A stretch of 64,000 bases of DNA from Pelecanus crispus (lineage: Eukaryota; Chordata; Aves; Pelecaniformes; Pelecanidae): positions 27,589,150 through 27,653,149 of the forward strand of contig NC_134653.1 of assembly GCF_030463565.1 (NCBI RefSeq). The letters are read 5' to 3'. Every line of letters starts with the position of its first letter. Position 1 is the first letter of the stretch. A program made the position numbers and the translations under genes. Shown one piece after another: positions 1-12,300 of this stretch. A model generated the notes under the pieces. The model was given only the letters and a program-made list of their open reading frames with translations. It did not search any database and was not told the origin of the DNA.

Positions 1-1667
1 AGAAAGGACATAAAGTAAATAATGCACACAGAAACATATGGGGTTTGTCTGCTACAGATTAAAGGACTTCCAGCAGTGACTGGTCAGGGTGTCCTATTTT
101 AATGAAAATTAAATTAATTCGAAAGCTTCTGGAGCACAGAAAGAGGATCTCAGTGTGCATCTCCAGAGCTTAATGCTAGCAGCCAGAATGGCAGACACAA
201 AAAGGAAATGGACTTGGTCCTTCAGCCTCACACATATCCTCCTCTCTGGAATGCAAGCAGCCAAAACCTAACTCCAGGTGCCACAGCCATGGGGCTAACT
301 GCAGCTTGGCTTCCTTTCTGGCCCTCTTCTCCTTCCCTGTCCACACCAATACTTCTTTCACAATACTTGCACTTTCAGTACTTAGTTCAGGCAGAGTGTT
401 TTGGATGCTGTACACCAGTAGTGACCAACTTCCCTGTCACTTCAGGCCCCAGGATGAATTACAGAGGGTTGAAACCCACAGATCTCCCATCAGCTGACTG
501 CAGGTGTTCCCATCACATAGACAGCACCTATCCTCCTCCATTCTGCTTTCTTTCCTGAGATCCACATCATATACACACTTCCTTCCCAGCTGGCAATCCC
601 CTGGTGCAGCCTCTTGAGTGCTGCATAGCCATAAAGCATTCAGTCCCCAAACTATATGGAATCCATAATGGGTTACAGAGATTCTCTGGGTTGCCCAAAA
701 GCTCGGGCAGTGCCTTATTATTAAAACTTAATCTCTCTTATTTCTTGGTCAGTTGGTGCCTGAGGCCACTCTCTCCCTGGTAACTCCCTCCTGATATGGC
801 AGAGCCTGGCCATGCCTCTGCCACAGGGGCATTTCTTTTCTTTCAGCAGCTCTGCCTAGCATCTATCACCTCCTGGAATGAGGAAACTTAGTCCTTTAAA
901 CCCAGGTAGCCATCACCAAGGGGTATCCCGAGCCCAAAAGAAACACTTCTTCTGGACTCAACCCTCAGTGGACCCTTTGCTCCTGCCAGAAGGCAATCAG
1001 CACTTTTCTTTCCTTCCTTTGCCCATTCCCATTCCCCACAACCTGGGGTGACTAAGAAGAGACAATTGATACTCAGTTCCTGGATGTCAGTCTCTATTTT
1101 CAAGTCAAGTGCGAAAAAGGTGCCACTTACCAGTCTCGGAGCCAAGTTGGACTTCCTCTCGTCTGCTTCCTCCTCAAGGTCTGACACTTGCTGCAGAGTC
1201 AAGGGCAGATCTGTGCTGGACTCCAAGAGCCTGCCGAGCCCTGACTCTCACAGACTGTAAAGGTTTTAGATTTCCTTCCTTGACACTGAAATTCAGTCAG
1301 TCTGAACAGGGTTGGACACACAAACACATACATCACACACACATTAATGGCCAAGATTACCCAACACAGTGTTTTGGAGGCTTGTTTATTCAAGGCCAAA
1401 CAAACAGCCATTTTGAAAATATAAACTCAGTAAAAGCAAAAGTGCTTATATTCAGAAAACTTCTCTGTTCTCTGAATGTTGCTTAGAAAGAGAAAAAAAA
1501 ATTTAAAAACCTGAAATAGTTCAACATTCAAATGTAAAGACATTTACTGTGGCCCTCTCCTGGTTTCATGTTCATATAAACTGTTTCCTCAGAAGAGTAT
1601 TTGTCTCATTTGCTTCCATTCAGTTTCCACCCTTTCTATACAAGTGGCTTAGATGTTGACTGTATTT

Positions 1668-1800
1668 ACATAAGAACACAAAACCAGACAGGTGGGTCAA
1701 ACTGAGAGCCCCCATAGCTCAGTATCCTGCCTCTGACAGCAGCCAGCAGTGGATACCCAGGGAAGACTACAGCAGGAAGTGTATAGCAATAAATGTGTAG
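1668..1800 (+). mobile_element. Ancient CR1/L3-type LINE remnant
   Basis: The succession ACATAAGAACACA, GGGTCAAACTGAGAG, CATAGCTCAGTATCCTGCCT, CTGACAGCAGCCAGCAG resembles the 3' UTR of old amniote CR1/L3 elements (agaacataagaa, gggtcaga, agcccagtatcctg, gacagtggccag). It is much more diverged than the other CR1 copies. Recognised by memory only. Confidence 0.55.
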
Positions 1801-3660
1801 TGAATTTTCCACTAAATGCTCTCCCTGCCTCCAAATACTTGCAACCAAGAAACTTCATGAGCCACAAGTGCAGTCTTTGTATCTGGTAGCCCTTGATAAT
1901 TTAGTTTCATGAATTTCTCTAATTTAGTGCAGCTTCTGATTTACTGGATGCTAAAGATTTTCAGAGCAAAACACTGAATACATAAAATGTTATTGCTTGT
2001 TTGAAAATTAAGCAAACTGCCTGGTTTTAATCTGCTTTTTAATGCTGTCAGAATTCCAAAAGCCATGGCACCACAATAAAGCAGATTAAGAATTACACAA
2101 TGGTGAACTATCCCTAACAATTAACTATTGCCTTAGTATCTGCAAAACTGTATTTCAAATGCCTCCTTTTGCGAGCCTCAAAGGCAATCTTGTGATTCCT
2201 CTAGGTCTTATTAGAAGACCAGGTTCTGGATCTGGAGATGAGGAAAGAGTGGGAGCAACCCACTTAAAAGACCCAATGACTACCATTCCAACAGCATCAA
2301 GAGCTGCTTGAACATGAACTGAGACTTGGTTCATTCTGGGTTCTATGACAACATCTACGCTAGAACATTAACTGGGCACATGGAGGTCAGCTGGTACAGA
2401 GCAGCCATGTCCAGGCTAGTAAACTGATTAGTCCTAAAACTGGGTGACTGTAGCAATCTTGGGATTTTGAGCATATTTTGAGAACCATTCCTTGACTTCC
2501 CTAACTGCCAACCCACACCCAGGAGCTGTTTGAGGAAATTGTTGGTTGGAACAGGCCAAACTCACTATTAGGAATGTGCTGGCGAGTTTGCCAGCACCAA
2601 CAGTCATGTTCCAGTGCCTGTGAATCCCAGCTATGCCTGCATTTGTAGAGAAGCAGTCCACATCTTCGCTCTGCCGCACGCCTTCAGGCTTTTCACCCTA
2701 GGGCCCCTAGACTGCTGTTATTCCAGCAGTGGAATAACAGTGGTGAGTCTCCACTTTAGAAAAACAGGACTTGTCAAAGTAGCTGTGTTTGACCTGAAAG
2801 AAAGACTATCTCTTCACCATTTGAGAGGACTCTGTGCTGTCAGGCCTGTCACCTACTGCTGCACCTCCTGTGAGTCCAGGGCAATAAGGTTACTGGGAGA
2901 GAGCCAGTCTCAAAGCACTTAGAAGCATTAATACTTCTACTGAAACCCACCGCTAATGACTTTCCCTTTAACACCCTCCTGTCTGCAGCATCTTGATACC
3001 TGAAGTCCCAGGGAGGAGCCCATGCAAGGACCTGGAATAAAGGCTTTGGGAATGTTACTCCAAATGAACAATCAGAGAAAGAAACCCTCTGAGACTGAAA
3101 GAGCTGCCTGTCCTGTGAAGGACCCTTTAGACAACTGAGCCAACTTTTAGGGGCTTTTCTGAAAAACAAGTTAAGTATAGTCACAGCCCAGCAGGAGTCC
3201 TGGAATATGAACTAAAAAGGTATTTATAACATGAAAGAAAAAGGGAGGTTTGAATAACCTCTTACCCTTATCCAAAAACACACGCTTTTTCTGTTCAGCC
3301 ATAACCCTGCATCTACAGCCAATGTTTAGCTCATGCCTCATGGATGTGTTGTTGGCCAGCTACATAGGATCTCCTGATAAATGCAAATATGCTGTGACAG
3401 AAGAGTTCAACATAAACACAAAACTATCTCAAATCACAGCTTACGAATGATAAACTTCATTTCCCATGACCCACTAGAAACCCCAAAGCAGGTTCCTATC
3501 CCAGTTATATTTATGTTGACACCTGAAGTCAACTGAGATTAAAGGTGTTAACTGCTGAACTGACAATTACAATAGAAGCAGTGGCAACATATCTGTCTCA
3601 CTGAAAACACATGATGGACTGGAAATCATTTCCAACAGAGAAGATGACAGAGAATAATAT

Positions 3661-3692
3661 TTAGGTCAGACTATAGTTAGGTCAGACTATAG
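3661..3692 (+). repeat. 16-bp perfect tandem duplication
   Basis: TTAGGTCAGACTATAG occurs twice in direct succession. A small local duplication with no visible function, just left of the + CR1 copy. Confidence 0.8.
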
Positions 3693-3926
3693 GTAAGAGC
3701 TACTATCCACAATAGCCAGCTTCCACATGAAATTAAAGATGAAATTTGCTTTTGAGTCCAAGCAGTTCCATTGGTGGTTCTTCAGTGATTCAGCAAAGTG
3801 AGGATTAACGGTGACCTACTTGCTGTAGGTGTCTACATTTTTAAAACTACTGTCACAGAAGTATCCTCAAGGCCAAAAGCTGGAACTAGTCCTCAGTTTC
3901 CTCCTTGCTCCAAGCTGATGCCTATC

Positions 3927-4680
3927 AACAAGGCCAAGTGCCGGGTCCTGCACTTTGGTCACAACAACCCCATGCAACGCTACAGGCTTGGGGAAGGGTG
4001 GCTGGAAAGCTGCCTGGTGGAAAAGGACCTGGGGGTGCTGATTGACAGCCGGCTGAACATGAGCCAGCAGTGTGCTCAAGTGGCCAAGAAGGCCAACAGC
4101 ATCCTGGCTTGTGTCAGGAACAGTGTGGCCAGCAGGAGCAGGGAGGTGATTGTCCCCCTGTACTTGGCGCTGGTGAGGCCGCACCTCAAATACTGTGTCC
4201 AGTTTTGGGCTTCTCAGTACAAGAAGGACATTGAGGTACTGGAGCGTGTTCAGAGAAGGGCAACGAAGCTGGTGAAGGGTCTGGAGCACAGGCCTTATGA
4301 GGAGCAGCTGAGGGAACTGGGGTTGTTTAGTCTGGAGGAGGCTGAGGGGGGACCTTATCGCTCTCTACAACTACCTGAAAGGAGGGTGTAGTGAGGTAGG
4401 TGTTGGTCTCTTCTCCCAAGTAGTTAGCAATAGGACAAGAGGAAATGGGCTCAAGCTGTGCCAGGGGAGGTTTAGATTGGACATTAGGAAAAATTTCTTC
4501 ACGGAAAGAGTGGTCAAGCATTGGACCAGGCTGCCCAGAGAGGTGGTGGAGTCACCATCCCTGGAAGCATTCAAAAAATGGTAGACGTGGCACTTTGGGA
4601 CATGGTTTAGGAGGCATGGTGGTGTTGGGTTGATGGTTGGACTGATGATCTTAGAGATCCTTTCCAACCTTAATGACTCC
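3927..4680 (+). mobile_element. CR1 LINE, 5'-truncated, 3' end of ORF2 (+ copy)
   Basis: Encodes the C-terminal part of the CR1 ORF2 protein (reverse-transcriptase domain tail), from [11 protein letters not shown] through [15 protein letters not shown] and [14 protein letters not shown] to [20 protein letters not shown], then the 3' UTR. The catalytic part is missing because of 5' truncation, the usual outcome of CR1 retrotransposition. It is almost identical to the inverted copy at 6913-7597. The reading frame upstream of 3927 is host sequence. Confidence 0.93.
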
Positions 4681-4854
4681 TAGTTTTTACTTTCATTAAA
4701 AAATAATCCAGCCACCAAGCCAGGAAACATGAAATCATTACTCTACCCTTAATTGGTTTAGTGGTGGACTTGGTAGTGTTAGGTTAATGGTTGGACTGGA
4801 TGATCTTAAAGGTCTTTTCCAACCTAAACGATTCTATGATTCTATGATTCTATA
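4681..4854 (+). mobile_element. Second CR1 3' tail fused to the + CR1 copy
   Basis: After the first CR1 tail (ends near TTAATGACTCCTAG) there are about 60 bp of non-CR1-like sequence, then another CR1 3' end: TTGGACTGGATGATCTTAAA, the TTTTCCAACC block and three ATTCTATG units at about 4829-4853. The same composite recurs at 54207-54446. Confidence 0.8.
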
Positions 4855-4859
4855 CATTT

Positions 4860-6796
4860 CTGACAGTGCAGCATGAATTTTCATCCTGCAAATATTGTTA
4901 TTGTAAGAGAACATAAGTTTTGTTTTTCTTGGGGTTGTAATTTGGCATCTGTGATCAGCCATAAAGTGTCAGTGATAGTAAAATGATTTAAAAGAAATTG
5001 AAGTATTTAAAAGTTAACTAGTGAACTTGTGATTTTCTTCAGGGCTGACTTAACTCTGCTCTAGCCACAATGTAGACAAAGCAAATTGATTCTTGTCAAG
5101 GGGCTGGTTTTTCAAGACACTGCCAGGAACTCCCTAACCCTAACAAGTAGAAAGGCATATGACCACAGTTTTACATACGCTGAAGAACTAGCACTCCAGC
5201 AGCTCTGCGCTCTCTGTCACTGTACAGCAACATTCGTGGAATCTGACATCAAACAAAAAGTCACCTCTTCCGTGTTCCTTGGTGTTTAGTCACTTCCTTT
5301 TACTAGAAGTAACAGGAATTTCAAATCCAAATACTCTGAGAACAGCAGAGAACAATATGAAATGGCTAGCAGCAGGCAAGGAATCGCAAACTAGAGCTCA
5401 AGGGTGGTGGTGAGGCAATGTGAATGCCTAGAGGTTAAACTAGCAAGGACAGGAAATAAAGAAGTATGAGCTGGAATCTCTCAGTATGATAGATATATGA
5501 GACATGAATACTAAAGCAGAACACATTTCTGGGAAATAGAAAAGAGTTTAAAAAAAAAAAAAAAAAGAAAAGATACAGGCTTGAAAAAAAAGCTCATTAG
5601 TGAAACCGGGAACCCTGCCTTTTCCCTGGAACTCTGTGCAATTCTAAATGCAATCTGATAGCAGGGTCCTTTATAAGGATGCAATGAACTTAATCTCTGT
5701 TTACACAGGAGACTAGCTCTGTCCCAAGAAAAATGAGTGTGTATTGAGGTTGCATTGTGTTAACCCTATTTGTCCTAGGGGAAATAGGCATGGCATGTTC
5801 TTTTCCTCTCTAGCAGTGACAGCCCTAATCCTTTTAGTTTGGGTGTGTCCCCCCCAGGGCATTGAGGGCTACTGTGCAGGCACGGTATACCTCTGGTTCT
5901 GGTTACACTTCCAGTGTACTGTGGTGCCCGGTTTGGTGCTGGAATGTGCGCCATCCACATGCAACACAGGAAATGCAACTCAGGAGGAGCCAGAGGGCTA
6001 TAAAGCTCTGGCTGAGAAGGTCCCCACTGTCCCAGCCTAAAAGCCACTTGGGCCTATGCCTCACCTGTTCCTCTGCTGGCACTTTTCCATGGGGCATTCC
6101 AGTCCCCCAGGCAAAGGGCCACTCAGGGGACAGCCCTAGTAGGAGCCCTCACTTTACTTTGGCATCACCTTTGAACTCCACTCTTACTACATGGCTTGAG
6201 TTTCTCTTTCTCAGAGCCCTAATATTGACTCTAAACCTAGACTGGGCTCTAAGCCAGGATCTCAGCTACATCCCCAGATCACATAGTGTAGAGGGAACCC
6301 TACCAACAGCCTTCCAAGTATTTTGGCAACCCCTTTTGAGTGCTCCTCTCTCACTGTGCATCTAGGATTTCTCCTTAGATTCCTAACCCTAACTCTGTGC
6401 CTTCATCAAGTCTTTTGCAATGGGAAACACCACAAAACTTGGTAAATTTTAGGTGGGTATGGACCCAACAGTCCCCAATGGCAGAGCTACTGCTGTTCTT
6501 CTAGTAATGCTTTGATGAGTACTCTGCCCTGTCAAGTGGGCTGTATTATGAGAAATATCTGTGCATGATCCATCAGTGCCTCAGTGCATTTAGAAACTAA
6601 TATTCAATTTAGTTAATATATTGGGAGATGAGGACACCTACAGGAAGAGTGCTAAGGGATCTTCCCCAGCCTGTTACTTAAGCATTGCTTCAATAACGTT
6701 GTTGATATTACATCATCCTGTCCTTGTGTTGCACAGAACAGCTGGTAGGTCTGGAGAAGATGACCGATACTGCTCTAGGTCCAGCCATAACTCTTC
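4860..6796. other. Spacer between the inverted CR1 copies
   Basis: No gene recognised. Contains a 17-A run near 5550 and a locally GC-richer stretch (about 5840-6120) whose overlapping short frames look spurious. Confidence 0.55.
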
Positions 6797-8050
6797 AGGT
6801 ATTCATAGAATCATGGAATCATTTAGGTTGGAAAAGACCTTTAAGATCATCCAGTCCAACCATTAACCTAACATTACCAAGTCCACACTAAACCAGTTAA
6901 GGGTAGACTAGACTAAACCATGTCCCAGAGTGCCACGTCTACCCATTTTTTGAATGCTTCCAGGGATGGTGACTCCACCACCTCTCTGGGCAGCCTGGTC
7001 CAATGCTTGACCACTCTTTCCGTGAAGAAATTTTTCCTAATGTCCAATCTAAACCTCCCCTGGCACAGCTTGAGCCCATTTCCTCTTGTCCTATTGCTAA
7101 CTACTTGGGAGAAGAGACCAACACCTACCTCACTACACCCTCCTTTCAGGTAGTTGTAGAGAGCGATAAGGTCTCCCCTCAGCCTCCTCCAGACTAAACA
7201 ACCCCAGTTCCCTCAGCTGCTCCTCATAAGGCCTGTGCTCCAGACCCTTCACCAGCTTCGTTGCCCTTCTCTGAACACGCTCCAGTACCTCAATGTCCTT
7301 CTTGTACTGAGAAGCCCAAAACTGGACACAGTATTTGAGGTGCGGCCTCACCAGCGCCAAGTACAGGGGGACAATCACCTCCCTGCTCCTGCTGGCCACA
7401 CTGTTCCTGACACAAGCCAGGATGCTGTTGGCCTTCTTGGCCACTTGAGCACACTGCTGGCTCATGTTCAGCCGGCTGTCAATCAGCACCCCCAGGTCCT
7501 TTTCCACCAGGCAGCTTTCCAGCCACCCTTCCCCAAGCCTGTAGCGTTGCATGGGGTTGTTGTGACCAAAGTGCAGGACCCGGCACTTGGCCTTGTTAAA
7601 CCTCATACAGTTGGCCGCGGCCCATGGGTCCAGCCCGTCCAGGTCCCTCTGCAGGGCCATCCTACCCTCCAGCAGATCGACACTCCCACCCAGCTTGGTG
7701 TCATCTGCAAAGTTACTGAGGGTGCACTCAATCCCCTCATCCAGATCATTGATAAAGTTATCAAACAAGGCTGGCCCCAAAACAGAGCCCTGGGGAACAC
7801 TGCTCGTGACCAGCTGCCAACCGGACTTAACTCCATTCACAACTACTCTCTGGGCTCAGCTACGCAACCAGTTTTTTACCCAGCAAGGAGTACGCCCGTC
7901 CAAGCCATGAGCTGCCAGCTTCCCAAGGAGAATGCTATGGGAGACTGTGTCAAAGACTTTGCTAAAGTCCAGGTAAATGACATCCACAGTCTTTCCTTCA
8001 TCCACCAGGCGGGTCACCAAGTCATAAAAGGAGATCAGGTTGGTCATTGA
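6797..8050 (-). mobile_element. CR1 LINE, 5'-truncated, reverse-transcriptase region (- copy)
   Basis: Read on the minus strand, it starts in the reverse-transcriptase domain (IYLDFSKVFDTVSHS, then [10 protein letters not shown] and the catalytic box as FADD), continues through the same C-terminal segment as the + copy and ends in the CR1 3' UTR with CATAGAATCATGGAATC at about 6807. One in-frame TGA (7853-7855) interrupts an otherwise continuous frame from 8047 to 7133. The 5' part of ORF2 (endonuclease) and ORF1 are absent. It is non-functional but little decayed. Confidence 0.93.
7133..8047 (-). pseudogene. CR1 ORF2 reverse-transcriptase fragment, one internal stop
   Basis: About 300 codons of CR1 ORF2 in one frame, broken only by TGA at 7853-7855 just after KNWLRS. 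Visible RT motifs are the DFSKVFD box, the [10 protein letters not shown] box and FADDTKLGG (the usual YADD is FADD here). The endonuclease domain and RT N-terminus are missing, so it cannot support retrotransposition alone. Few disabling changes suggest a relatively young insertion. Confidence 0.85.
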
Positions 8051-8534
8051 TGGTGTTGATTTTTTTAATCCCTACAGCTGACCAACAATCAGAAAACTGT
8101 GGGTTGTTCTGGTTATGCCTTTTTGTGTACAAAGAATTGCACAAAGCAAGTTATCCTGGATACTGCATCCATCAAACGGGAGCTCACAATTTCCTTGATC
8201 TCAGTCCTAACATTCTTCTAGATAATTCTAGCTCCAAAATGTATCTAAGTACCTGGACTGAATCAGGCCATCAGACTTCCTCATCTGTGTGTCTCTACTT
8301 GCCTCTTAAATCAGCCTGTTTCTCTTACCTCTGTCTCTCATGCACAACAGCACTAAGCAGTCTGTCCTACCCAAGCACAAATAAATGCTGTCCTCTGTTC
8401 TTCAAACATATCCAAAGCTACAGCAGCGTCTGGTGCTCAGGTGACTATCTCAGGTGAAGGCAGCAGAGTGCAGCAACCTGGCAGCAGAATCCCAGTTTGC
8501 CTCAATGTACACAGGATGGTCATATAAACCTTGC

Positions 8535-8675
8535 TCTCCTTCTTAGCAAAGCAGAGGCTGAGAGGTAGGAGTGACTTATCCACAGAAAGATACTAGTGAT
8601 TCACTTATGGCTACAAAGCAAGTCAGTGGCAGAATTAAGAATAAAACCAAGGAGGAAATCTTCCTCACTCCACCT
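8535..8675 (+). mobile_element. MIR-like SINE remnant
   Basis: CAGAGGCTGAGAGGTAGGAGTGACTTATCC, then ACAAAGCAAGTCAGTGGCAG and AATAAAACCAAGGAGG follow the order of the MIR 3' half (gaggcacagagaggttaagtgacttgccc; acacagcaagtcagtggcag; aacccagg). An old, diverged copy. Confidence 0.55.
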
Positions 8676-9221
8676 GTAAGACAACACTTACACAGCTCTC
8701 TTTCCACAGTCAAAAAACTAACACAACTAAGAGTATGAAGATTAAAATGCAGTATGCATATCAAAAAGGCACTGCATTCCTCTCTGTAGAGGTCTCAGAC
8801 ATACCAGTTTCACAGCCAGACAGGCAACAAAATTCATACACTTTTAAAGTCAGACAATAAAAAAAAAATGTCTTTACCTACACAGAAGTCTTGTTTTCTG
8901 TATCTGTGAACTTTTTATTCTTCCTTTTATGAATATTTCCAAAACTAAAACAAAGTAAAGGTATCATGCATCAAGCATATCCTTTCATCTAAGAAAATGA
9001 GCAGGTTGATAAATAGCACTGATTTCAGGATCTGACCTTACTTTTGATTCCTCAAAGCATACGGTATGGTTTGCTGTTTAATCAGCTGCAGAAGAATTTA
9101 TGTAAATAAGATTTAGAGGTTGATGGAAATTGTCTATTTAGAAAAACAGAAGTCTAGAAGAGCTCTTTTGAAGGTGTTTATGATATATAGTCACCTGAAT
9201 GCCAGAGCAATCTTCCAGTGT

Positions 9222-9315
9222 TTAATGTTTCTCCTCACTACACTCCTGTGAAGTAGGAAAGCCCTCATTACAGAAAGGGGAAACTGAGGCTCTAAAAAGC
9301 TACATGACTAGTGGA
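9222..9315 (+). mobile_element. MIR-like SINE remnant
   Basis: CTCACTACACTCCTGTGAAG followed by GTAGGAAAGCCCTCATTACAG and GGGGAAACTGAGGCTC matches the MIR core (ctcacaacaaccctgtgaggtagg; gggaaactgaggc). The 3' end degrades into CATGACTAGTGG. Confidence 0.65.
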
Positions 9316-12300
9316 AATCCAGCAAAGCATTTAAACACATGCTTACTGCCTTCTGTGAGATTCCTTACATACTTAATTTAAGTACATGCTTAAACACTCT
9401 GTAAATCCTTTGTTCACAGAAAGCTGACATGCCCTCGGAGATGTTCAGATAAGGAGCAAAGTGTAAAGGTAGTCAGAGGAAGCAGATTTGGTTCAGTTGC
9501 TTTTCCATGCAAACTAGAGAGTATAAATATTGGCAGGATGAAATTGAGCTGACCGTTTTGTCTACAAGTCCTCTCATAGCTTTGGGGAACAGCATTTCAA
9601 TAACTAAGGTTCCCAACATCTTTTTCTCCTCTATTATGTCTTGTTCAGAAATTCCTAAACTTCTGAATATGAAGGATACGAGACCAGGATATGAAGACAT
9701 GAGGTACCTGACCACACAACCTGAACTCTATCCTCTTTGAATGATAGCCCAGGCCAGATACAATTCCTACTCTGCCTCTGAGCTTCTTAGAACAGGAGCT
9801 GTTGATAGCTAACAGCCATACATTCATACTGCACACTAGAAATAACACTGCACACAGCACTCTTCTCAATCCCTTCATCTTTATGCAATAAATTATATTT
9901 TATTTTAACCAACAGTAATCCTACAAATCACATTAATTTCCCTCCAAAGTGGGAACAAAAATTTACAGGCAAACATTTTATTTATTCGCCAAACTTCAAT
10001 GATTTTAAAGGCACATTTTGTGATATTCACTATTCAATATTTCATATTCAGATGCAAGAATATAAAGTTATAGTATTTTGGAGAACATAACAATGTGATG
10101 TTCCATTTTTATAATATTCTTGTAAGACCTTAGATATCATCCTGTGCCTGATACGATCCCACTGACCTCCCTACATATAGTACAGGTTGACACTCAATGA
10201 AGAACTGCAGGGTTTAGTTTAAATCTAGTCTCATGGTACAAAATAAACTTCAGCCTGGGAAATCTGGCAATTGAGAACTTCATGTGCATAAGATGGATTG
10301 TTGGTTGGTAATTTATCTGCTCCAGCAAGCTCTGTGTCATTGCTTTCACACATGGCAGGCATGAGCCTGGTGCCCCTGGTAGACAGTTTGCTTTAGGTTG
10401 GCTCTAACACCAGAGGGAGCAAAACAATAGAAGAAAAGGTCATGTCCTACTGGGTCCCAAATTTTTCTTCTGGGTCCCATTTCACTCTTATGTTTCGCAC
10501 TTCTGGAAATACACCAAGAAATTTGGTTCAGGATAAGAACAGCCTGTTCCAAAACAGTTTCTCTCATCTCAACATTTCAAATGCTCTTGAATGCTTGGTT
10601 CTGCATCCAAAGCAGAAACTCTTAATTCCATTCTAATGCTATGCAAGTACCAGTCTCATATGACTGTGAAATTTTATTGTGGCAATTTTGCTTACAGACT
10701 TGGGCACTTGAAACAGGACAAAAAAAAAAAAGGCAGCAAATAACAGATAATGGGAAACCTGATGCATTCAAAATGGTGTTACATGACCACCGTTAGAAAA
10801 GCAGCTTCAAAACATAATTTCTCTTGTACTGCAAGGAAACACATCCATCTTCCATTTCAAGGAACAAGAAAGTGTCAGCTTCTGAAAAGAAATTAAATAT
10901 CATATCAATCCAAACTATCTTTAAAAATGTATTTGACGGAATACAAATGTCCAGGCCATTTCTGTAAACATCTTCATGTAAATCTGTGGTCTCCCACACA
11001 GATAGTTAGGTCAAATAAAGAAAAGAGAGTGGAGAATAAACCTGTGAAAAGCTTTGGAAGTTGAATCAACACCAGAAGAAGTTCTGAAATGCAGTGCTGA
11101 ATTTTCTAGAGGAGCAGCTGAGGGCTGTTGTCAAATCAACAGCATCCATCTCACAAACTCAAAGGGAGTCAAGAGTCCAAGCTCAAAGACAATATTCAAA
11201 CTTACATGAAGCAATTATCCCTGACAGGTATTCATTTCTAGGTCAAATACACATATACGCCCAGTATTTCACTGGAAGTCTTGTAGTAACCGAATCTGTA
11301 TTCTTCTAGTAGAAACATGTCTTGAGAAGCAGAGAATGTGCTCATAGACCTTTCCATGCTTCCTTTCAACTGTCCAGCAGTAATGCCAACTTCCATGATT
11401 TTATTGCAACATATATAAAGTTTCTCTTAGGGATGCTGCACATAATTTAAAAAAGTCTAGAATCAACACCTTCTTAACAAGACCTCATAAACACTCACCT
11501 GACTTGGAGCACTCGGATCTGGTACTACCAAATCAGAGTCAAATTAAAGCGCCTCCCCTTCAGATATCAGGGAGCCTAGTCCCAAATCACAGTGGTGTAG
11601 ATCAGTGTAAGCAAACAAATTCCAGAAGCCATTTCAAGGCTCCCCTTTCTAAAGCTGCCCAATAGGAGATGACTTTACTTAAGGAAACTTCTGTCAGAGT
11701 ATTTAGCTTTCTTAGTCCTTATCTTAAAAGGTCCACAGGCATAGTTTTGAAGACAACGGTCTCCCAGTATTGAGGTCAACCCAGGTTCTTCCACTGGTTT
11801 CTGCAGACCCAGAGCCCCGTCCAGTATTCTCAGAAGCTTCTTACAGGAGTCTCAAGAAATAATTCCTTTCTACCTTAGAGGATTTTCTTTATTTGCTCTT
11901 TTCTGAGGTCCTGTAACTGATCCTCCTTCATGACCTCTATGCAGCTTCCCATTCATGCATACTTTCTCTTGCTTGTCAGGCTGAAGCACCCAATATCCAA
12001 GGCTTTTGACTGTCACCTCCTGGTCACTCACCCCAGCAATTTACATTGATTTCTCTCATCTTCACTGCCAGAAGCTAAAAACTGCATGTTCTAAGAGCAA
12101 ATGTTTCACATGGGTAACTGACTGCAGAATCAGAAAGGATAAAGATGAAAGCCAGTTGGCAGACAGCCATTAGTGGGAGAGATGTTCTGCTTCCCAAGCA
12201 CTGCTTTCAAAAGGAAAGAGGAGATTATTAAAGGTATCATTAAATAGGTTCACTGCTCTTTAAGAATGGCAGTATCTGGTTTTAACTGGAAGGATAAAAA

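Noticed and set aside
3798-3926. Extension of the CR1 frame upstream of 3927 as coding
   Set aside because: Homology to CR1 ends at 3927; upstream residues do not match ORF2 and are host sequence read in frame by chance.
5128-5146. CTAACCCTAAC resembling telomere repeat (also near 6382)
   Set aside because: Only about two units; too short to call interstitial telomeric sequence.
5744-6365. Overlapping frames in a GC-richer patch as a gene
   Set aside because: No splice-supported structure, no recognisable domain and frames on both strands of similar quality.
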